Source: Alphaproteobacteria bacterium (GTDB taxonomy: Bacteria; Pseudomonadota; Alphaproteobacteria; CAAGCB01; CAG-977). Taken from it: DNA of 54,750 bases. This document shows, one piece after another, positions 8,190-18,634 of this stretch. Position 1 is the first letter of the stretch; every line of letters starts with the position of its first letter. The stretch covers positions 1 through 54,750 of the forward strand of contig JAFVAT010000008.1 in assembly GCA_017480385.1 (NCBI GenBank), given 5' to 3'. The notes beneath the pieces are model-generated. The model did not search any database and was not told the DNA's origin. It saw nothing but the letters and a program-made list of their open reading frames with translations. A program made the position numbers and the translations under genes.

Positions 8190-9414
8190 CGCGCACCTGA
8201 TATTTGAAAGTGGTTAACTGTTCCAGACCGATCGGGCCTCTGGCATGCAGACGGCCTGTCGCAATGCCGATCTCGGCGCCCATGCCGAATTCTCCGCCGT
8301 CGCAGAATTGCGTCGAAGCGTTGTGCATTACAACCGCGCTGTCAACTTCGTTTAAAAATTTTTCCGCTGCCGAAGCATCCTGCGTCAAAATGGATTCCGT
8401 GTGATGCGAGCTGTGGCGGGCAATGTGATCAATCGCTTCATCGATACCGGAAACGACACGGACAGAAACAATCGGCGCCAAATATTCCGTATCCCAATCC
8501 TCCTCAACGGCAGGGACAACGCGCTTGTCCAGCGCCTGCGTTTTTTCATCGCCCCTGACTTCGCACCCTTTTGTGATCAAATCATCAATGACCGCCGGCA
8601 AAATCGTTTGAGAAACAGCTTCATCACACAAAACCGTTTCGGTCGAATTGCAGGTTCCCGTCCGGCGCAGCTTGGCGTTCAGGACGACTTTGCGGGTCAG
8701 GTCCTTGTCCGCCGCCGCATGAATGTACGTATGGCAGATGCCGTTCAGGTGTTTGAACAAAGGAATTTTGCTTTCATCTGTGATGCGCTGAATTAAAGAC
8801 TTTCCGCCGCGCGGCACGATCACGTCAATGTATTCGTCCAGCTTCAGCATTTCGCCGACGGCGGCGCGGTCGGTCGTCGGAACGGATTGAATGCAGTCAG
8901 TCGGCAATCCGGCTTGTTTCAGCCCTTCGTGCAGCAATTCGGCAATCTTTGCGGAAGAATGAAAACTGTCTGAACCTCCGCGCAAAATCACGGCGTTTCC
9001 GGATTTGAAACATAATGCGCCCGCATCTGCCGTTACGTTCGGGCGGCTTTCGTAAATAACGCCGATGACGCCCAAAGGCACGGCCACGCGCGTGATGACA
9101 AGCCCGTTCGGACGCGTCCATTCGGCGAGCCTCCGGCCGACAGGATCGGGCAGAGCGGCAATGTCGTCCAACCCCTGTGCCATAGCCTCGATGCGTTCGG
9201 GCGTCAACAGCAGCCGGTCGCGCATTGCCGCAGACGTTTCGGGGGAGAGAGCGTTCATATCGGCTTTGTTCGCCGCTAAAAGTTCATCGGCATGGGCTCG
9301 AATCAGCTTTGCCGCGGCTTTCAGCGCCGCGTCCTTTTGTTCGCGGGAAACGCTTGCCAAAATACGGGCGGCCGCTTTCGCCTTTTGCCCCATAGACCGC
9401 ATCAGTTCTTTCAT
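8167..9414 (-). CDS. proA: Gamma-glutamyl phosphate reductase ProA
   Basis: 415 residues, normal length. It reduces gamma-glutamyl phosphate to glutamate semialdehyde with NADPH, the second step of proline synthesis. Family landmarks seen: [57 protein letters not shown], and the catalytic Cys in [11 protein letters not shown]; the C-terminal [19 protein letters not shown] is also typical. The ATG follows the proB stop by 2 bases, with GAGG inside the end of proB as ribosome-binding site. It shares an operon with proB, which makes its unstable substrate, so the enzymes are made together. Confidence 0.97.
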   Translation of the reverse strand: MKELMRSMGQKAKAAARILASVSREQKDAALKAAAKLIRAHADELLAANKADMNALSPETSAAMRDRLLLTPERIEAMAQGLDDIAALPDPVGRRLAEWTRPNGLVITRVAVPLGVIGVIYESRPNVTADAGALCFKSGNAVILRGGSDSFHSSAKIAELLHEGLKQAGLPTDCIQSVPTTDRAAVGEMLKLDEYIDVIVPRGGKSLIQRITDESKIPLFKHLNGICHTYIHAAADKDLTRKVVLNAKLRRTGTCNSTETVLCDEAVSQTILPAVIDDLITKGCEVRGDEKTQALDKRVVPAVEEDWDTEYLAPIVSVRVVSGIDEAIDHIARHSSHHTESILTQDASAAEKFLNEVDSAVVMHNASTQFCDGGEFGMGAEIGIATGRLHARGPIGLEQLTTFKYQVRGAGQIRP

Positions 9415-9416
9415 TG

Positions 9417-11595
<2,179 letters not shown>

Positions 11596-11607
11596 TCAAG
11601 ATAAAAC

Positions 11608-11635
11608 AAAGGGGAATGGTATACCACTCCCCTTT
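11608..11635 (-). terminator. Hairpin between rpmA and obgE (weak terminator or attenuator)
   Basis: The + strand reads AAAGGGGA-a-TGGTATACCA-c-TCCCCTTT, an inverted repeat with arms of 8 bases around an inner palindrome. In the transcribed (minus) direction it is followed by TGTTTTATCTTG, a broken T tract. Placed between rpmA and obgE, it could let only part of the abundant rplU-rpmA transcript continue into obgE-proBA. Confidence 0.55.
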
Positions 11636-11662
11636 AAAATAAAAGCTTTTCAGTCGAAAACA

Positions 11663-11917
11663 CTATTCCGTAACGACAGAAACATAAACTCTGTCATCGG
11701 CTTTGCGTGTAAAAGCGACACGACCTTCCGCCGTAGCGAAAATGGTATGGTCACGTCCTAAACCGACATTTTCACCGGTGCGGTATTTTGTTCCGCGCTG
11801 ACGGACAATGATGTTGCCCGGAATAACAGCTTGGCCGCCGGATTTCTTTAAACCCAAACGCTTGCTTTCGGAATCACGCCCGTTTCTGGTGCTGCCGCCT
11901 GCCTTCTTATGAGCCAT
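11663..11917 (-). CDS. rpmA: 50S ribosomal protein L27 (bL27)
   Basis: 84 residues, normal length. It begins [20 protein letters not shown], the conserved flexible N-terminus that reaches towards the peptidyl-transferase centre, followed by [20 protein letters not shown] and the beta-barrel body ([16 protein letters not shown]). There is no N-terminal extension of the type cleaved in Firmicutes. AAGGAG precedes the ATG by 7 bases. It forms an operon with rplU, 29 bases upstream. It is cytoplasmic, in the large subunit near the P-site tRNA acceptor end. Confidence 0.98.
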   Translation of the reverse strand: MAHKKAGGSTRNGRDSESKRLGLKKSGGQAVIPGNIIVRQRGTKYRTGENVGLGRDHTIFATAEGRVAFTRKADDRVYVSVVTE

Positions 11918-11946
11918 AGTAGATCTCCTTAACCTTTAAAACTTAA

Positions 11947-12246
11947 CTATTCGGCAATATCAGTGATCTTGACGATCGAAATATACTGACGATGACCGTT
12001 TTTGCGGCGATAACCCTGACGACGCTTTTTCTTGAAAACAATAACTGTATCATCACGGGTCTGCTTGACGACCTTTGCTGAAACCTTAGCGCCGGCAACT
12101 GTCGGCGTGCCGATTTTTTCACCCAGAGCAAGCACATTGTCAAATGTCACAGTAGAGCCGACCTCTGCGTTGAGTTTTTCAACCACGATTACATCGTCCT
12201 TTGCGACCTTATACTGCTTGCCGCCTGTCTTAATAACTGCGAACAT
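11947..12246 (-). CDS. rplU: 50S ribosomal protein L21 (bL21)
   Basis: 99 residues from the ATG at 12244-12246, giving the standard L21 opening [19 protein letters not shown]. An in-frame ATG 12 bases upstream (12256-12258) has no ribosome-binding site, whereas GTGAAGGA immediately precedes the chosen one (the spacing is short). Later conserved parts: KVSAKVVKQ and [17 protein letters not shown], the basic rRNA-binding segment. It is the first gene of the rplU-rpmA transcript and lies about 65 bases downstream of a consensus promoter. It binds 23S rRNA in the large subunit. Confidence 0.97.
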   Translation of the reverse strand: MFAVIKTGGKQYKVAKDDVIVVEKLNAEVGSTVTFDNVLALGEKIGTPTVAGAKVSAKVVKQTRDDTVIVFKKKRRQGYRRKNGHRQYISIVKITDIAE

Positions 12247-12310
12247 TTCCTTCACCATATTTAGAAAATCTATACCAAAAGCGAAATAACTTCCGCCCTG
12301 AAGAGAGCTC

Positions 12311-12340
12311 TTTATAGCCAGAAATTTAAGAATTTGTCAA
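12311..12340 (-). promoter_or_regulatory. Sigma-70 promoter of rplU-rpmA
   Basis: On the minus strand a perfect -35 box TTGACA (+ strand 12335-12340) is followed after 18 bases by TATAAA (12311-12316). Transcription would start about 60 bases before the rplU ATG. This is the best sigma-70 match in the left part and fits a highly expressed ribosomal operon. Confidence 0.75.
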
Positions 12341-12364
12341 CAGGATATTTAATGTTTGACGCAT

Positions 12365-13273
12365 TTATTTTCTGTTCGCATATGCCTGAGAAGCAAATCT
12401 GCGGGCTAAACGGGAAAAGGGCAGGGACTGAACCCAAACTTTGCCGGGGCCGCTCAGCGTGGCAAAAAATATGCCGGATCCGCCGAAAATCTGCGATTTC
12501 AGACTGCCTGTGCCTTCAATATCAAAATAAACGGAAGGTTCAAAAGCAACCAAACAGCCGGCATCAACCTGTATTGTTTCGCCGTCCCTTAAATCAATCT
12601 CGGCAATTGATCCGCCGGCGTGAATGAAAACGACTCCGGAGCCGGATAAGCGCTGCATGATAAAGCCTGCACCGCCGAATAGAGCTGTGAAGATTTTCTT
12701 TTGAAAATAAACGCCAATATCAATGTTCGGCTGAGCACATAAAAAACTGTCCTTTTGGCAGATGATTTCCCCGTTGAAATCGTCAAGGGGGAGGGGAATG
12801 ATTTTCCCGGGATAAGGCGCGGAAAAGGTTACTTTTGCCGTTTTTTGAGAAGATGTATTGGAAAAAACGGATAGGAATGCCTTTTCTCCGGTCAGAACAC
12901 GTTTGCCGGCCCCCACCAGGCGTCCGAGCATGCCCTCCTGTTTGCCGCCCAGCCGGGCTTCCAATGTGACATCGCGGTCTTTGTAAATCAGCGCGCCGGG
13001 TTCGGCGATCACTGATTCCTGAGGCGCAAGATCGATTTCAACATACTGCATATCGTCACCGCGAATCCGAAAGGATAAGTCAGATTGAAATGTGAAAGAT
13101 GATGGCGGCAAAGAATCGCCGCCGTCTGTCAGAACGGAAAATTTATTCGCGGGCGTCCAAGCTGGCATACCTTCCCGCCAGACCAGGCAATTTGGGTGCT
13201 TTCTAATGAAATCAATAGCTTCTTCCGTACTGAAAGGACCATATTCCTGTTTGTCGAATAAACAATGCCACAT
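12365..13273 (-). CDS. GYF-domain / AIM24 family fusion protein
   Basis: 302 residues with two parts. Residues 1-50 (MWHCLFDKQEYGPFSTEEAI and REGMPAWTPANKF) fit a bacterial GYF_2 domain, a peptide-binding module recognised by the W-x-GPFS and W-x-x-GMxxW pattern. Residues about 65-290 fit the AIM24/TIGR00266 family, a beta-roll with repeated glycine turns (MLGRLVGAGKRVLTGEKAF, GGAGFIMQRLSGSGVVF, GGSGIFFATLSGPGKVWVQS). AIM24 proteins are of unknown biochemical role in bacteria; the mitochondrial relative affects inner-membrane organisation. There is no signal peptide, so it is probably cytoplasmic or membrane-associated. AAGGAA precedes the ATG. It is the last gene of the group that begins with the OmpA-like lipoprotein, 15 bases after the second EAL-like gene. 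The domain match is good; no function can be stated. Confidence 0.8.
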   Translation of the reverse strand: MWHCLFDKQEYGPFSTEEAIDFIRKHPNCLVWREGMPAWTPANKFSVLTDGGDSLPPSSFTFQSDLSFRIRGDDMQYVEIDLAPQESVIAEPGALIYKDRDVTLEARLGGKQEGMLGRLVGAGKRVLTGEKAFLSVFSNTSSQKTAKVTFSAPYPGKIIPLPLDDFNGEIICQKDSFLCAQPNIDIGVYFQKKIFTALFGGAGFIMQRLSGSGVVFIHAGGSIAEIDLRDGETIQVDAGCLVAFEPSVYFDIEGTGSLKSQIFGGSGIFFATLSGPGKVWVQSLPFSRLARRFASQAYANRK

Positions 13274-13288
13274 GGTGCAATTTCCTTA

Positions 13289-14512
13289 TCAATATTTGCG
13301 CAGCAATGTTGTGCCTACCCGCCGATTGCGCGGATTTTTTGCGATTAAATGTTGGACATAGCGTCCTTGAAACAAAGTGATGTTATATTTTTTGGCGACT
13401 TTTAACGCTTCTTCATCATCAATTCGGCACAGAATCGCCCTATTGGCTCCGATATTTAACAAACAATCGGTTAATTCCGTGTCTTCCTGCAAAGCATAAG
13501 GCAAATCGGACGACCACATTAATTTTAAATAATCAGCTGCCAGCCGTTCCCGATCGATGAACTTTAAAGTGTTGAGCGTTACGCCGTCAATGCAGATTTT
13601 ATATCCCAGATTTTGGGCATAATCCCGTGCCATCAGATAAGACTGCAGATCACTGAAAATATCAATCGGCTGCAGCTCCAATACAATAGTATTCCTCATA
13701 TTGGATCGGATATTGTTGTCAAAATCGCGGAAATCTTCTGATAAAATCGTGGAAATATTTAGGTTTAAAGAAAAAGCATGTGTAAAAGCACCGTCGTCAT
13801 GTCTGGAAACACTGCTCAAAACACGTTTATCTAATGTTTCGGTTAAATCCTGAAACAGCCAGGGAGTCGCTGTCAAAGAAACGCCCGGCAGAATGGATTC
13901 GCCCAAATCAGCAATAGAAACAAATACTTCCTCAAACAAAGGCTGCGGATACGCTTCGTCCAGAATAATGCAGACGGATTGACGCCGGATCATGTTTGAA
14001 AAATCTGTGTTTTGCAGCGCTTTGGAAACGCGGGCCAACATTTCCGGCGTAAACAATTTTTCATGTTTATCGTAAACCAGCGGGGCTACAAATTTTTTGC
14101 GTTCTTTCTTTTCATGAGTCGTTCTGGACGGACCGTTGCCGATTCGTGAAATTTCATGTTTTAATATATCCATTTCAAATGGTAATTTATAACGTCGTTC
14201 TAATATCTGCTCCGCTTTCGACGTTTGGGGGTCATTTGAAAAATGTATCCATATGCGGATCAAAATTGCTTTGATGAAATTATCATTAAGGTTAGAATTG
14301 TAAATTATAAAAATATCGTCATTTTTTAAGCAGAATGCTTGCCCGTTTACTTCTAAAGCGTCGATAAGAGAGCTTAAAATAGTCATAATCAAACTATCAT
14401 TCCGCAAATCTTCTTCGATCAAAGATATTTTTAGCTGTAAAGCCGTAGCTTCTTTATGAGAGTTCAAGAAGGTAGATAAATAACCGCGAAGTTTTTCTTC
14501 TTGATTTATCAT
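13289..14512 (-). CDS. Degenerate GGDEF-EAL-like protein, copy 2
   Basis: 407 residues, paralogous to the gene just upstream. The C-terminal half aligns by pattern with an EAL phosphodiesterase fold: IVLELQPIDIFSDL, then ARDYAQNLGYKICIDGVTLN where a true EAL has DDFGxG, then ADYLKLMWSSDL where it has DxxKID, and finally LFQGRYV. The EAL signature itself is absent (PLFEEVFVSIADL), so metal and c-di-GMP catalysis is unlikely. The first 130 or so residues contain FCLKNDDIFIIYN, reminiscent of the GGDEF hairpin but without its Gly residues. It overlaps the upstream copy by 4 bases (ATGA). It could be a c-di-GMP receptor or a protein-interaction scaffold; this is inference. Confidence 0.7.
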   Translation of the reverse strand: MINQEEKLRGYLSTFLNSHKEATALQLKISLIEEDLRNDSLIMTILSSLIDALEVNGQAFCLKNDDIFIIYNSNLNDNFIKAILIRIWIHFSNDPQTSKAEQILERRYKLPFEMDILKHEISRIGNGPSRTTHEKKERKKFVAPLVYDKHEKLFTPEMLARVSKALQNTDFSNMIRRQSVCIILDEAYPQPLFEEVFVSIADLGESILPGVSLTATPWLFQDLTETLDKRVLSSVSRHDDGAFTHAFSLNLNISTILSEDFRDFDNNIRSNMRNTIVLELQPIDIFSDLQSYLMARDYAQNLGYKICIDGVTLNTLKFIDRERLAADYLKLMWSSDLPYALQEDTELTDCLLNIGANRAILCRIDDEEALKVAKKYNITLFQGRYVQHLIAKNPRNRRVGTTLLRKY

Positions 14513-15798
14513 CGGCTCTTTTTCCTTTTATATTCAATCGGCAGATCTAAATTATCAGGGCACAGACAACCTATCCTATGTGTACCGGCAATGCCGGCTT
14601 TTCTGGAAACACATTGCGCTTGTGTGCAGTTTTTTCTTTCAGGGCAACCCTTTCGGATTTTAGCAGCAGTTAATGCGTCAATAAAGTATCCTTGAAAGCG
14701 CGTTATTTTATGCATCAGACCCCAACAGAGAGCTGTTTCGTCTTCGCAGCGCATCAAAATTAAGCGATTAGGATCAAACTCTTGAAGCCTTTTTGTTAAT
14801 TTTTCAGATTCAATTTCTTTGGTTAAAGCGGGGGACCAGTTTAATTTCATTAAATCGGAATCTAAAGCTTTCATATCCATGAATTCAAACGAAATCGGGT
14901 GCAAACCGTCAATCAGAATCTGATGCCCTGCTTCATGCAGAAGGTCGCGGGCGATGATGTAATTGTGGGTGTTCTGAATAATATCCATCAATTGAACTTC
15001 AACAATGATAGACATGCTTTCGGGCATGCCTGCTAAAAACTGTTCAAAAGCCGGAGTAAAAATAGTAGCTATATTTAAATTTAAAGAAATATTTTTGGGT
15101 GTATGAGCAAATAATTCTTTAAAAATGCCCAGCATTCTTTTATCCAAAGTTTCACTTAAATGCTGAAAAAGCCACCGGTTTGACAAGACATTTACGTCAG
15201 GCGCAATTGCTTTTTTCAAATCCGCCATAGACGTAAAATATTCCAAAAATAAAGAAGACAGTCGTCCCTGCGGCGTGATTTGTATGGCTTCCTGCCTGCG
15301 AATAATTTTTAAAATATTGAAACCCTGAATATTGCGCAAAATAGCATCTAAATGTTCAGGGGCTAAAGGAATTTCGCGTTTTTTAGACTGCTGTGCCTGA
15401 TATAGATCGTCCTCACATTTTTTGGCATAAGTCAAGACCTCGTTAAAGTCCCGTCCAAGCGGACAGACTCGAACAAATTCGCCGGGGTGTGTCGCCGCAA
15501 AAGAATCGGATTGAAAAATACGGCGAACTGTTGCCGCAGCTTCATTGATCAGCTGCGGCAAAATATTCTGTCCGATAACAACAATATCGTTATTGGATAA
15601 AACAAACAAGCTGGACTGCGATTTAATCACCATATCATTCACGGCACTCAAGGCCATTTTTACCTGGTTCTGTGATTGATTGGCCGGATTTAGGGCAGAC
15701 AGTCGAATCAGCAAAGCCGTTGAACCTGCTTTTATATGCTCAATGCGCTTGAGTGTATCTATTAACTGCTGTTCTACTGCAGGTATGGGCTTTGCCAC
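14509..15798 (-). CDS. Degenerate GGDEF-EAL-like protein, copy 1, with Cys-rich tail
   Basis: 429 residues. The layout matches the next gene: a N-terminal region with LFVLSNNDIVVIGQN at the place of a GGDEF hairpin, a middle linker, and an EAL-like fold (SIIVEVQLMDIIQNTHNYII, HEAGHQILIDGLHP, LDSDLMKLNWSP, FQGYFIDAL). The EAL motif and the metal-binding Asp pair are missing, so it is predicted inactive as a phosphodiesterase. Both copies share WLFQ-LxETLDKR and SLNLNI blocks. Only this copy ends in a tail of about 45 residues with CPERKNCTQAQC and GCLCP, five Cys that could bind a metal. It starts about 38 bases after the lipoprotein gene. The nearest known type is the inactive EAL receptors; the actual role is unknown. 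Confidence 0.7.
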   Translation of the reverse strand: MAKPIPAVEQQLIDTLKRIEHIKAGSTALLIRLSALNPANQSQNQVKMALSAVNDMVIKSQSSLFVLSNNDIVVIGQNILPQLINEAAATVRRIFQSDSFAATHPGEFVRVCPLGRDFNEVLTYAKKCEDDLYQAQQSKKREIPLAPEHLDAILRNIQGFNILKIIRRQEAIQITPQGRLSSLFLEYFTSMADLKKAIAPDVNVLSNRWLFQHLSETLDKRMLGIFKELFAHTPKNISLNLNIATIFTPAFEQFLAGMPESMSIIVEVQLMDIIQNTHNYIIARDLLHEAGHQILIDGLHPISFEFMDMKALDSDLMKLNWSPALTKEIESEKLTKRLQEFDPNRLILMRCEDETALCWGLMHKITRFQGYFIDALTAAKIRKGCPERKNCTQAQCVSRKAGIAGTHRIGCLCPDNLDLPIEYKRKKSR

Positions 15799-15836
15799 GC
15801 TAAAGAATATCCTTTCTTTGTTTTATGAAGTATTTC

Positions 15837-16964
15837 TTACTTCAAGTATAAATGAACCTCTGTCGTTTTAATGGAATCGCTGCTCGATTTAGAAGAATAA
15901 ATACGGCTTTCGGGCAATCCCATAGATAATAAAGATTCTCGAACGGCGTCGGCATTCTTAGCCGCTTCAAGTGCGCCGGAACGTGTGTTGGCCGGACTGA
16001 CTGCAACGATTTCAAACAGCGTGCTCGGACGTTTTTCCAAAGCGGCTTTGACAGCTTTATATAAAGATTGCTCGTAATCCACTTTGCGCTTGTCAAAACG
16101 AATAATCATCAACGGACGTCTGCCGGATAATTCCGCATCAGGCAGATTGGCCGCAGCTGACAAATAAGCTGGAGCCGCCGGTTGCAGTCCCGATGCCGCG
16201 GAAGATGTCTGCTGTCTGGGGCCCGCTGCAAAACCTCCGTTCTGAATATCGTTGCTTAACAGGTTGATATTTTGACTTTCCGTGCTGAAATACTGCTGTT
16301 GGCGAGTAATCTGAATCGACAGATCAGAGGTTAAGCGGTTCAGAGAAACGATTGTTTGATTCGCTTCATCTTCCAATGCCTTGAGGTTTTCATGGTCAAT
16401 TTCCATCGCGCCGGGAAGCATGAAAGTTTCGCGGATTGTTTCCAATAAAGAATCTAGTTCACTTTTGGCTCTGACCATTTCGCTGGATAACTTTGCGGTA
16501 TCTGACATATTTTTATCGGATACGGTTAACAGAGCGGAAGCCTGCTTCCACATTTCAGTCAATTCCGGATTGCCCGGAGTTGTGCCGTTCTGCAGCCGTG
16601 CCCGAATGCGGGCGACATGTTCAAAATAACGATTGGATTCTTCAGCACCTTTTGTTTTCAGGTCATGAAAAACTTCTGTATCCTTTTTAATATTCTTCTG
16701 AATTTGATGCAATTTTGTTTCAATGGCAGCAACTTTCTTGCTGATTTCGGAAACAATCTGTGTATTAGGAGCATAATTGGATGCTTCTGTTGTTGTTTTA
16801 TGAGCTTCTGTTGCTTTCCCGTTTGAGGAAGCAGGCTCTGTCCGAGCTGTTTCCATGGAAAAATCATCGTCATAATAAGTATCAGCCGATTGATCAGAAG
16901 ACATAGCACAGCCGGTTAAAATCAATAACGCGGAGGCTAAAGAGAGGCTTTTCAGAGTAGACAT
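15837..16964 (-). CDS. OmpA-like coiled-coil lipoprotein
   Basis: 375 residues from the ATG at 16962-16964. It opens MSTLKSLSLASALLILTGC, a signal peptide with a lipobox (LTGC, Cys 19), followed by an acidic low-complexity stretch, helical segments likely to form coiled coils at about residues 70-235 (VSEISKKVAAIETKLHQIQK), and a C-terminal domain (about 275-375) with RPLMIIRFDKRKVDYEQSLY ... SGALEAAKNADAVRESL, which resembles the peptidoglycan-binding OmpA C-terminal fold. A longer reading would start at a TTG with a non-signal leader, so I reject it. It is probably an outer- or inner-membrane lipoprotein. Similar coiled-coil/OmpA proteins are uncharacterised. A promoter-like sequence lies at 17052-17079, so it likely heads the group with the two EAL-like genes. 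Confidence 0.75.
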   Translation of the reverse strand: MSTLKSLSLASALLILTGCAMSSDQSADTYYDDDFSMETARTEPASSNGKATEAHKTTTEASNYAPNTQIVSEISKKVAAIETKLHQIQKNIKKDTEVFHDLKTKGAEESNRYFEHVARIRARLQNGTTPGNPELTEMWKQASALLTVSDKNMSDTAKLSSEMVRAKSELDSLLETIRETFMLPGAMEIDHENLKALEDEANQTIVSLNRLTSDLSIQITRQQQYFSTESQNINLLSNDIQNGGFAAGPRQQTSSAASGLQPAAPAYLSAAANLPDAELSGRRPLMIIRFDKRKVDYEQSLYKAVKAALEKRPSTLFEIVAVSPANTRSGALEAAKNADAVRESLLSMGLPESRIYSSKSSSDSIKTTEVHLYLK

Positions 16965-17051
16965 GTTTTTTAGTACCTTAAAAAGTTTAAGAAAACTGCG
17001 CAATTTTCCAAACCGCCTTTTACAATGAAGTAAAAAAACAGTATCTTCTAG

Positions 17052-17079
17052 AATGTACCGAGAAATAGCTCTTTTGCAA
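17052..17079 (-). promoter_or_regulatory. Possible sigma-70 promoter of the lipoprotein-EAL group
   Basis: On the minus strand TTGCAA (+ strand 17074-17079) and TACATT (17052-17057) are separated by 16 bases. Both boxes are imperfect. The location about 90 bases before the lipoprotein start, in an AT-rich gap divergent from the tRNA gene, supports it. Confidence 0.4.
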
Positions 17080-17128
17080 GAAAATTTATTATAAATATAA
17101 AATTGTTGTATTTTTTATAAAAAAACTC

Positions 17129-17157
17129 TTGCAAGAAAATGCGGAGGGGCGTATATA
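17129..17157 (+). promoter_or_regulatory. Sigma-70 promoter of tRNA-Arg
   Basis: TTGCAA (17129-17134), a 17-base spacer, and TATATA (17152-17157), ending 12 bases before the first base of the tRNA, which is right for a short 5' leader. The spacer end (GGAGGGGCG) is GC-rich just before the -10 box. The sequence TTGCAAGAAAAT also occurs at the divergent promoter 55 bases away. Confidence 0.65.
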
Positions 17158-17169
17158 GGTCTTGCTTAA

Positions 17170-17246
17170 GCGCCCATAGCTCAACTGGATAGAGCATCTG
17201 ACTACGGATCAGAAGGCTGAGAGTTCGAATCTTTCTGGGCGCGCCA
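17170..17246 (+). tRNA. tRNA-Arg (anticodon ACG)
   Basis: 77 bases fold as a full cloverleaf. Acceptor GCGCCCA pairs with TGGGCGC, followed by discriminator G and an encoded CCA. The D arm is GCTC ... GAGC with AACTGGAT in the loop. The anticodon arm TCTGA-CTACGGA-TCAGA gives anticodon ACG (read as ICG after deamination), specific for CGN arginine codons. The T arm GAGAG-TTCGAAT-CTTTC contains one G-U pair. It has its own promoter and a strong terminator, so it is a single-gene unit. Confidence 0.97.
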
Positions 17247-17250
17247 AAAA

Positions 17251-17278
17251 AATCCTCCGACAGCGGGGGATTTTTTTT
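17251..17278 (+). terminator. Intrinsic terminator of tRNA-Arg
   Basis: Stem AATCCTCCG / CGGGGGATT (one U-G pair) with loop ACAG, then an eight-base T run to 17278. It starts 5 bases after the tRNA CCA end. Confidence 0.88.
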
Positions 17279-17701
17279 GTTAGTAAGCCCTAAGATTTGA
17301 ACTCTCCGAGAGAGTTCGGTGACTGTCAGGGAACGACGCCTTCAGGCGTCCCCGCAGGGATAAACGGAGCAAACAATCTTTCTGAACTCTTAAAAAACTC
17401 AATAAATTCAATGTCTTGTTTTATTTTTTTGTTTCGAAAAACGAAAAGAATTAATTCAGTCTGTTGTCTTAAATTGAAAGACGTTCAGAAAATAAGAAAT
17501 ATGAAAATAAGGATATTAGGGATATTTTCGGTGCATAAGCCGATGTGGATCAGAAATAAAAGCCTTTTATGCAATTGTATAAAGGGCCGATAATGCAAAA
17601 GCTTTGAAGAGTTTTTCAGGCACTTGACAGATGATGCTGCATGGTCGAAAAAATGAAAAACGAATGCAAATAAATATAACAGTTAAACGGGAAGGAATGC
17701 T
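17279..17701. other. Intergenic region with two inverted repeats
   Basis: About 420 bases between the tRNA terminator and truB. Two perfect inverted repeats sit close together: GAACTCTC / GAGAGTTC at 17299-17317, and GACGCCT / AGGCGTC at 17335-17350, the latter resembling a REP-type palindrome. The rest is AT-rich with no convincing gene. A TTGACA at 17624-17629 might be a -35 box for truB, but no good -10 box lies 16-18 bases further on. Confidence 0.5.
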
Positions 17702-18610
17702 ATGAGTCGAAAGCGCAGGGGAGAGCCGATTAATGGCTGGGTCATTTTGGACAAACCGGCGGGACTGGGGTCAACGACAGCCGTTTCAATCGTCCGCCGA
17801 TTATTCAATGCGCAGAAGGCTGGTCATGCCGGCACGCTTGATCCGACTGCTTCGGGGGTTCTGCCGATCGCTTTGGGAGAAGCGACGAAAACGATTCCTT
17901 ATGTTATGGACGGAGAAAAAACGTACGCATTCACGGTTCGGTTCGGTCAGGCTACGGATACAGACGATGCGGAAGGGGCTATTCTTGCTGAAACGGACGT
18001 TTTGCCTGATAAAGAAGCCATTTTGAAGACATTGCCGTCCTTTATCGGCGAAATAGATCAGGTGCCGCCTAAATATTCGGCGATTCATATTAATGGTCAA
18101 AGAGCATATGATCTGGCGCGCCGTCAGCAGGAGGTTGAACTGAAAACACGTCGGATTCGGATTGAAGATTTGCGTTTAAAAGAACCGTTTGATCCGTTAA
18201 ATGCCGCTTTTGAGGTTAAATGCGGCAAGGGGACGTATGTGCGTTCTTTGGCGCGGGACATCGCCGAAAAAGCAGGCAGTTTAGGGCATGTAACATCGCT
18301 GCGGCGGTTAAAATGTGCAAAATTTTCGACGGAAAACGCTTTTTCACTGGAATATCTTGAAGCATTAGAGCATAGTTCTAATTGGACAGATGTCCTTTTG
18401 CCTGTTGAGACCGTGCTAGACGACATCCCTGCATTGGCCGTCACACAGGCACAGGCGTCAAAGCTGTCAAATGGAAATTTTCTGCCGGCGACCGATTTTA
18501 GAGTCGTGCCGACAGCTGATGTTTTTCAGGCTCAGCTTGGGGGGCGTTTGGTTGCCCTGGTCCGTGTGCAGGACGGAATGGTCCGGCCTGTGCGCTTGAT
18601 TGTTCAATAA
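17702..18610 (+). CDS. truB: tRNA pseudouridine55 synthase TruB
   Basis: 302 residues, normal length. It converts uridine 55 in the T loop of tRNAs to pseudouridine. The catalytic Asp lies in KAGHAGTLDPTASGVLP (motif II, about residues 36-52); also seen are NGWVILDKPAG at the N-terminus, PPKYSAIHINGQRAYDLAR, and KCGKGTYVRSLARDI. A short C-terminal PUA-like part follows. GGGAAGGA precedes the ATG by 5 bases. rpsO and pnp follow, as in the conserved nusA-infB-rbfA-truB-rpsO-pnp series; here the upstream half of that series is replaced by a tRNA gene and a non-coding gap, a break in the usual order. Confidence 0.97.
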   Translation: MSRKRRGEPINGWVILDKPAGLGSTTAVSIVRRLFNAQKAGHAGTLDPTASGVLPIALGEATKTIPYVMDGEKTYAFTVRFGQATDTDDAEGAILAETDVLPDKEAILKTLPSFIGEIDQVPPKYSAIHINGQRAYDLARRQQEVELKTRRIRIEDLRLKEPFDPLNAAFEVKCGKGTYVRSLARDIAEKAGSLGHVTSLRRLKCAKFSTENAFSLEYLEALEHSSNWTDVLLPVETVLDDIPALAVTQAQASKLSNGNFLPATDFRVVPTADVFQAQLGGRLVALVRVQDGMVRPVRLIVQ

Positions 18611-18634
18611 CTCTTTAATTTTGAGGAGAATACG

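Noticed and set aside
13289-15798. Active c-di-GMP phosphodiesterases
   Set aside because: The EAL motif, the DDFG Asp pair and the catalytic Lys pattern are missing in both copies, so enzyme activity was not called.
17297-17593. 98-codon open frame after tRNA-Arg
   Set aside because: Its start lies in the palindrome region, it has no ribosome-binding site, and the composition changes half-way. It is more likely a by-product of the inverted repeats.
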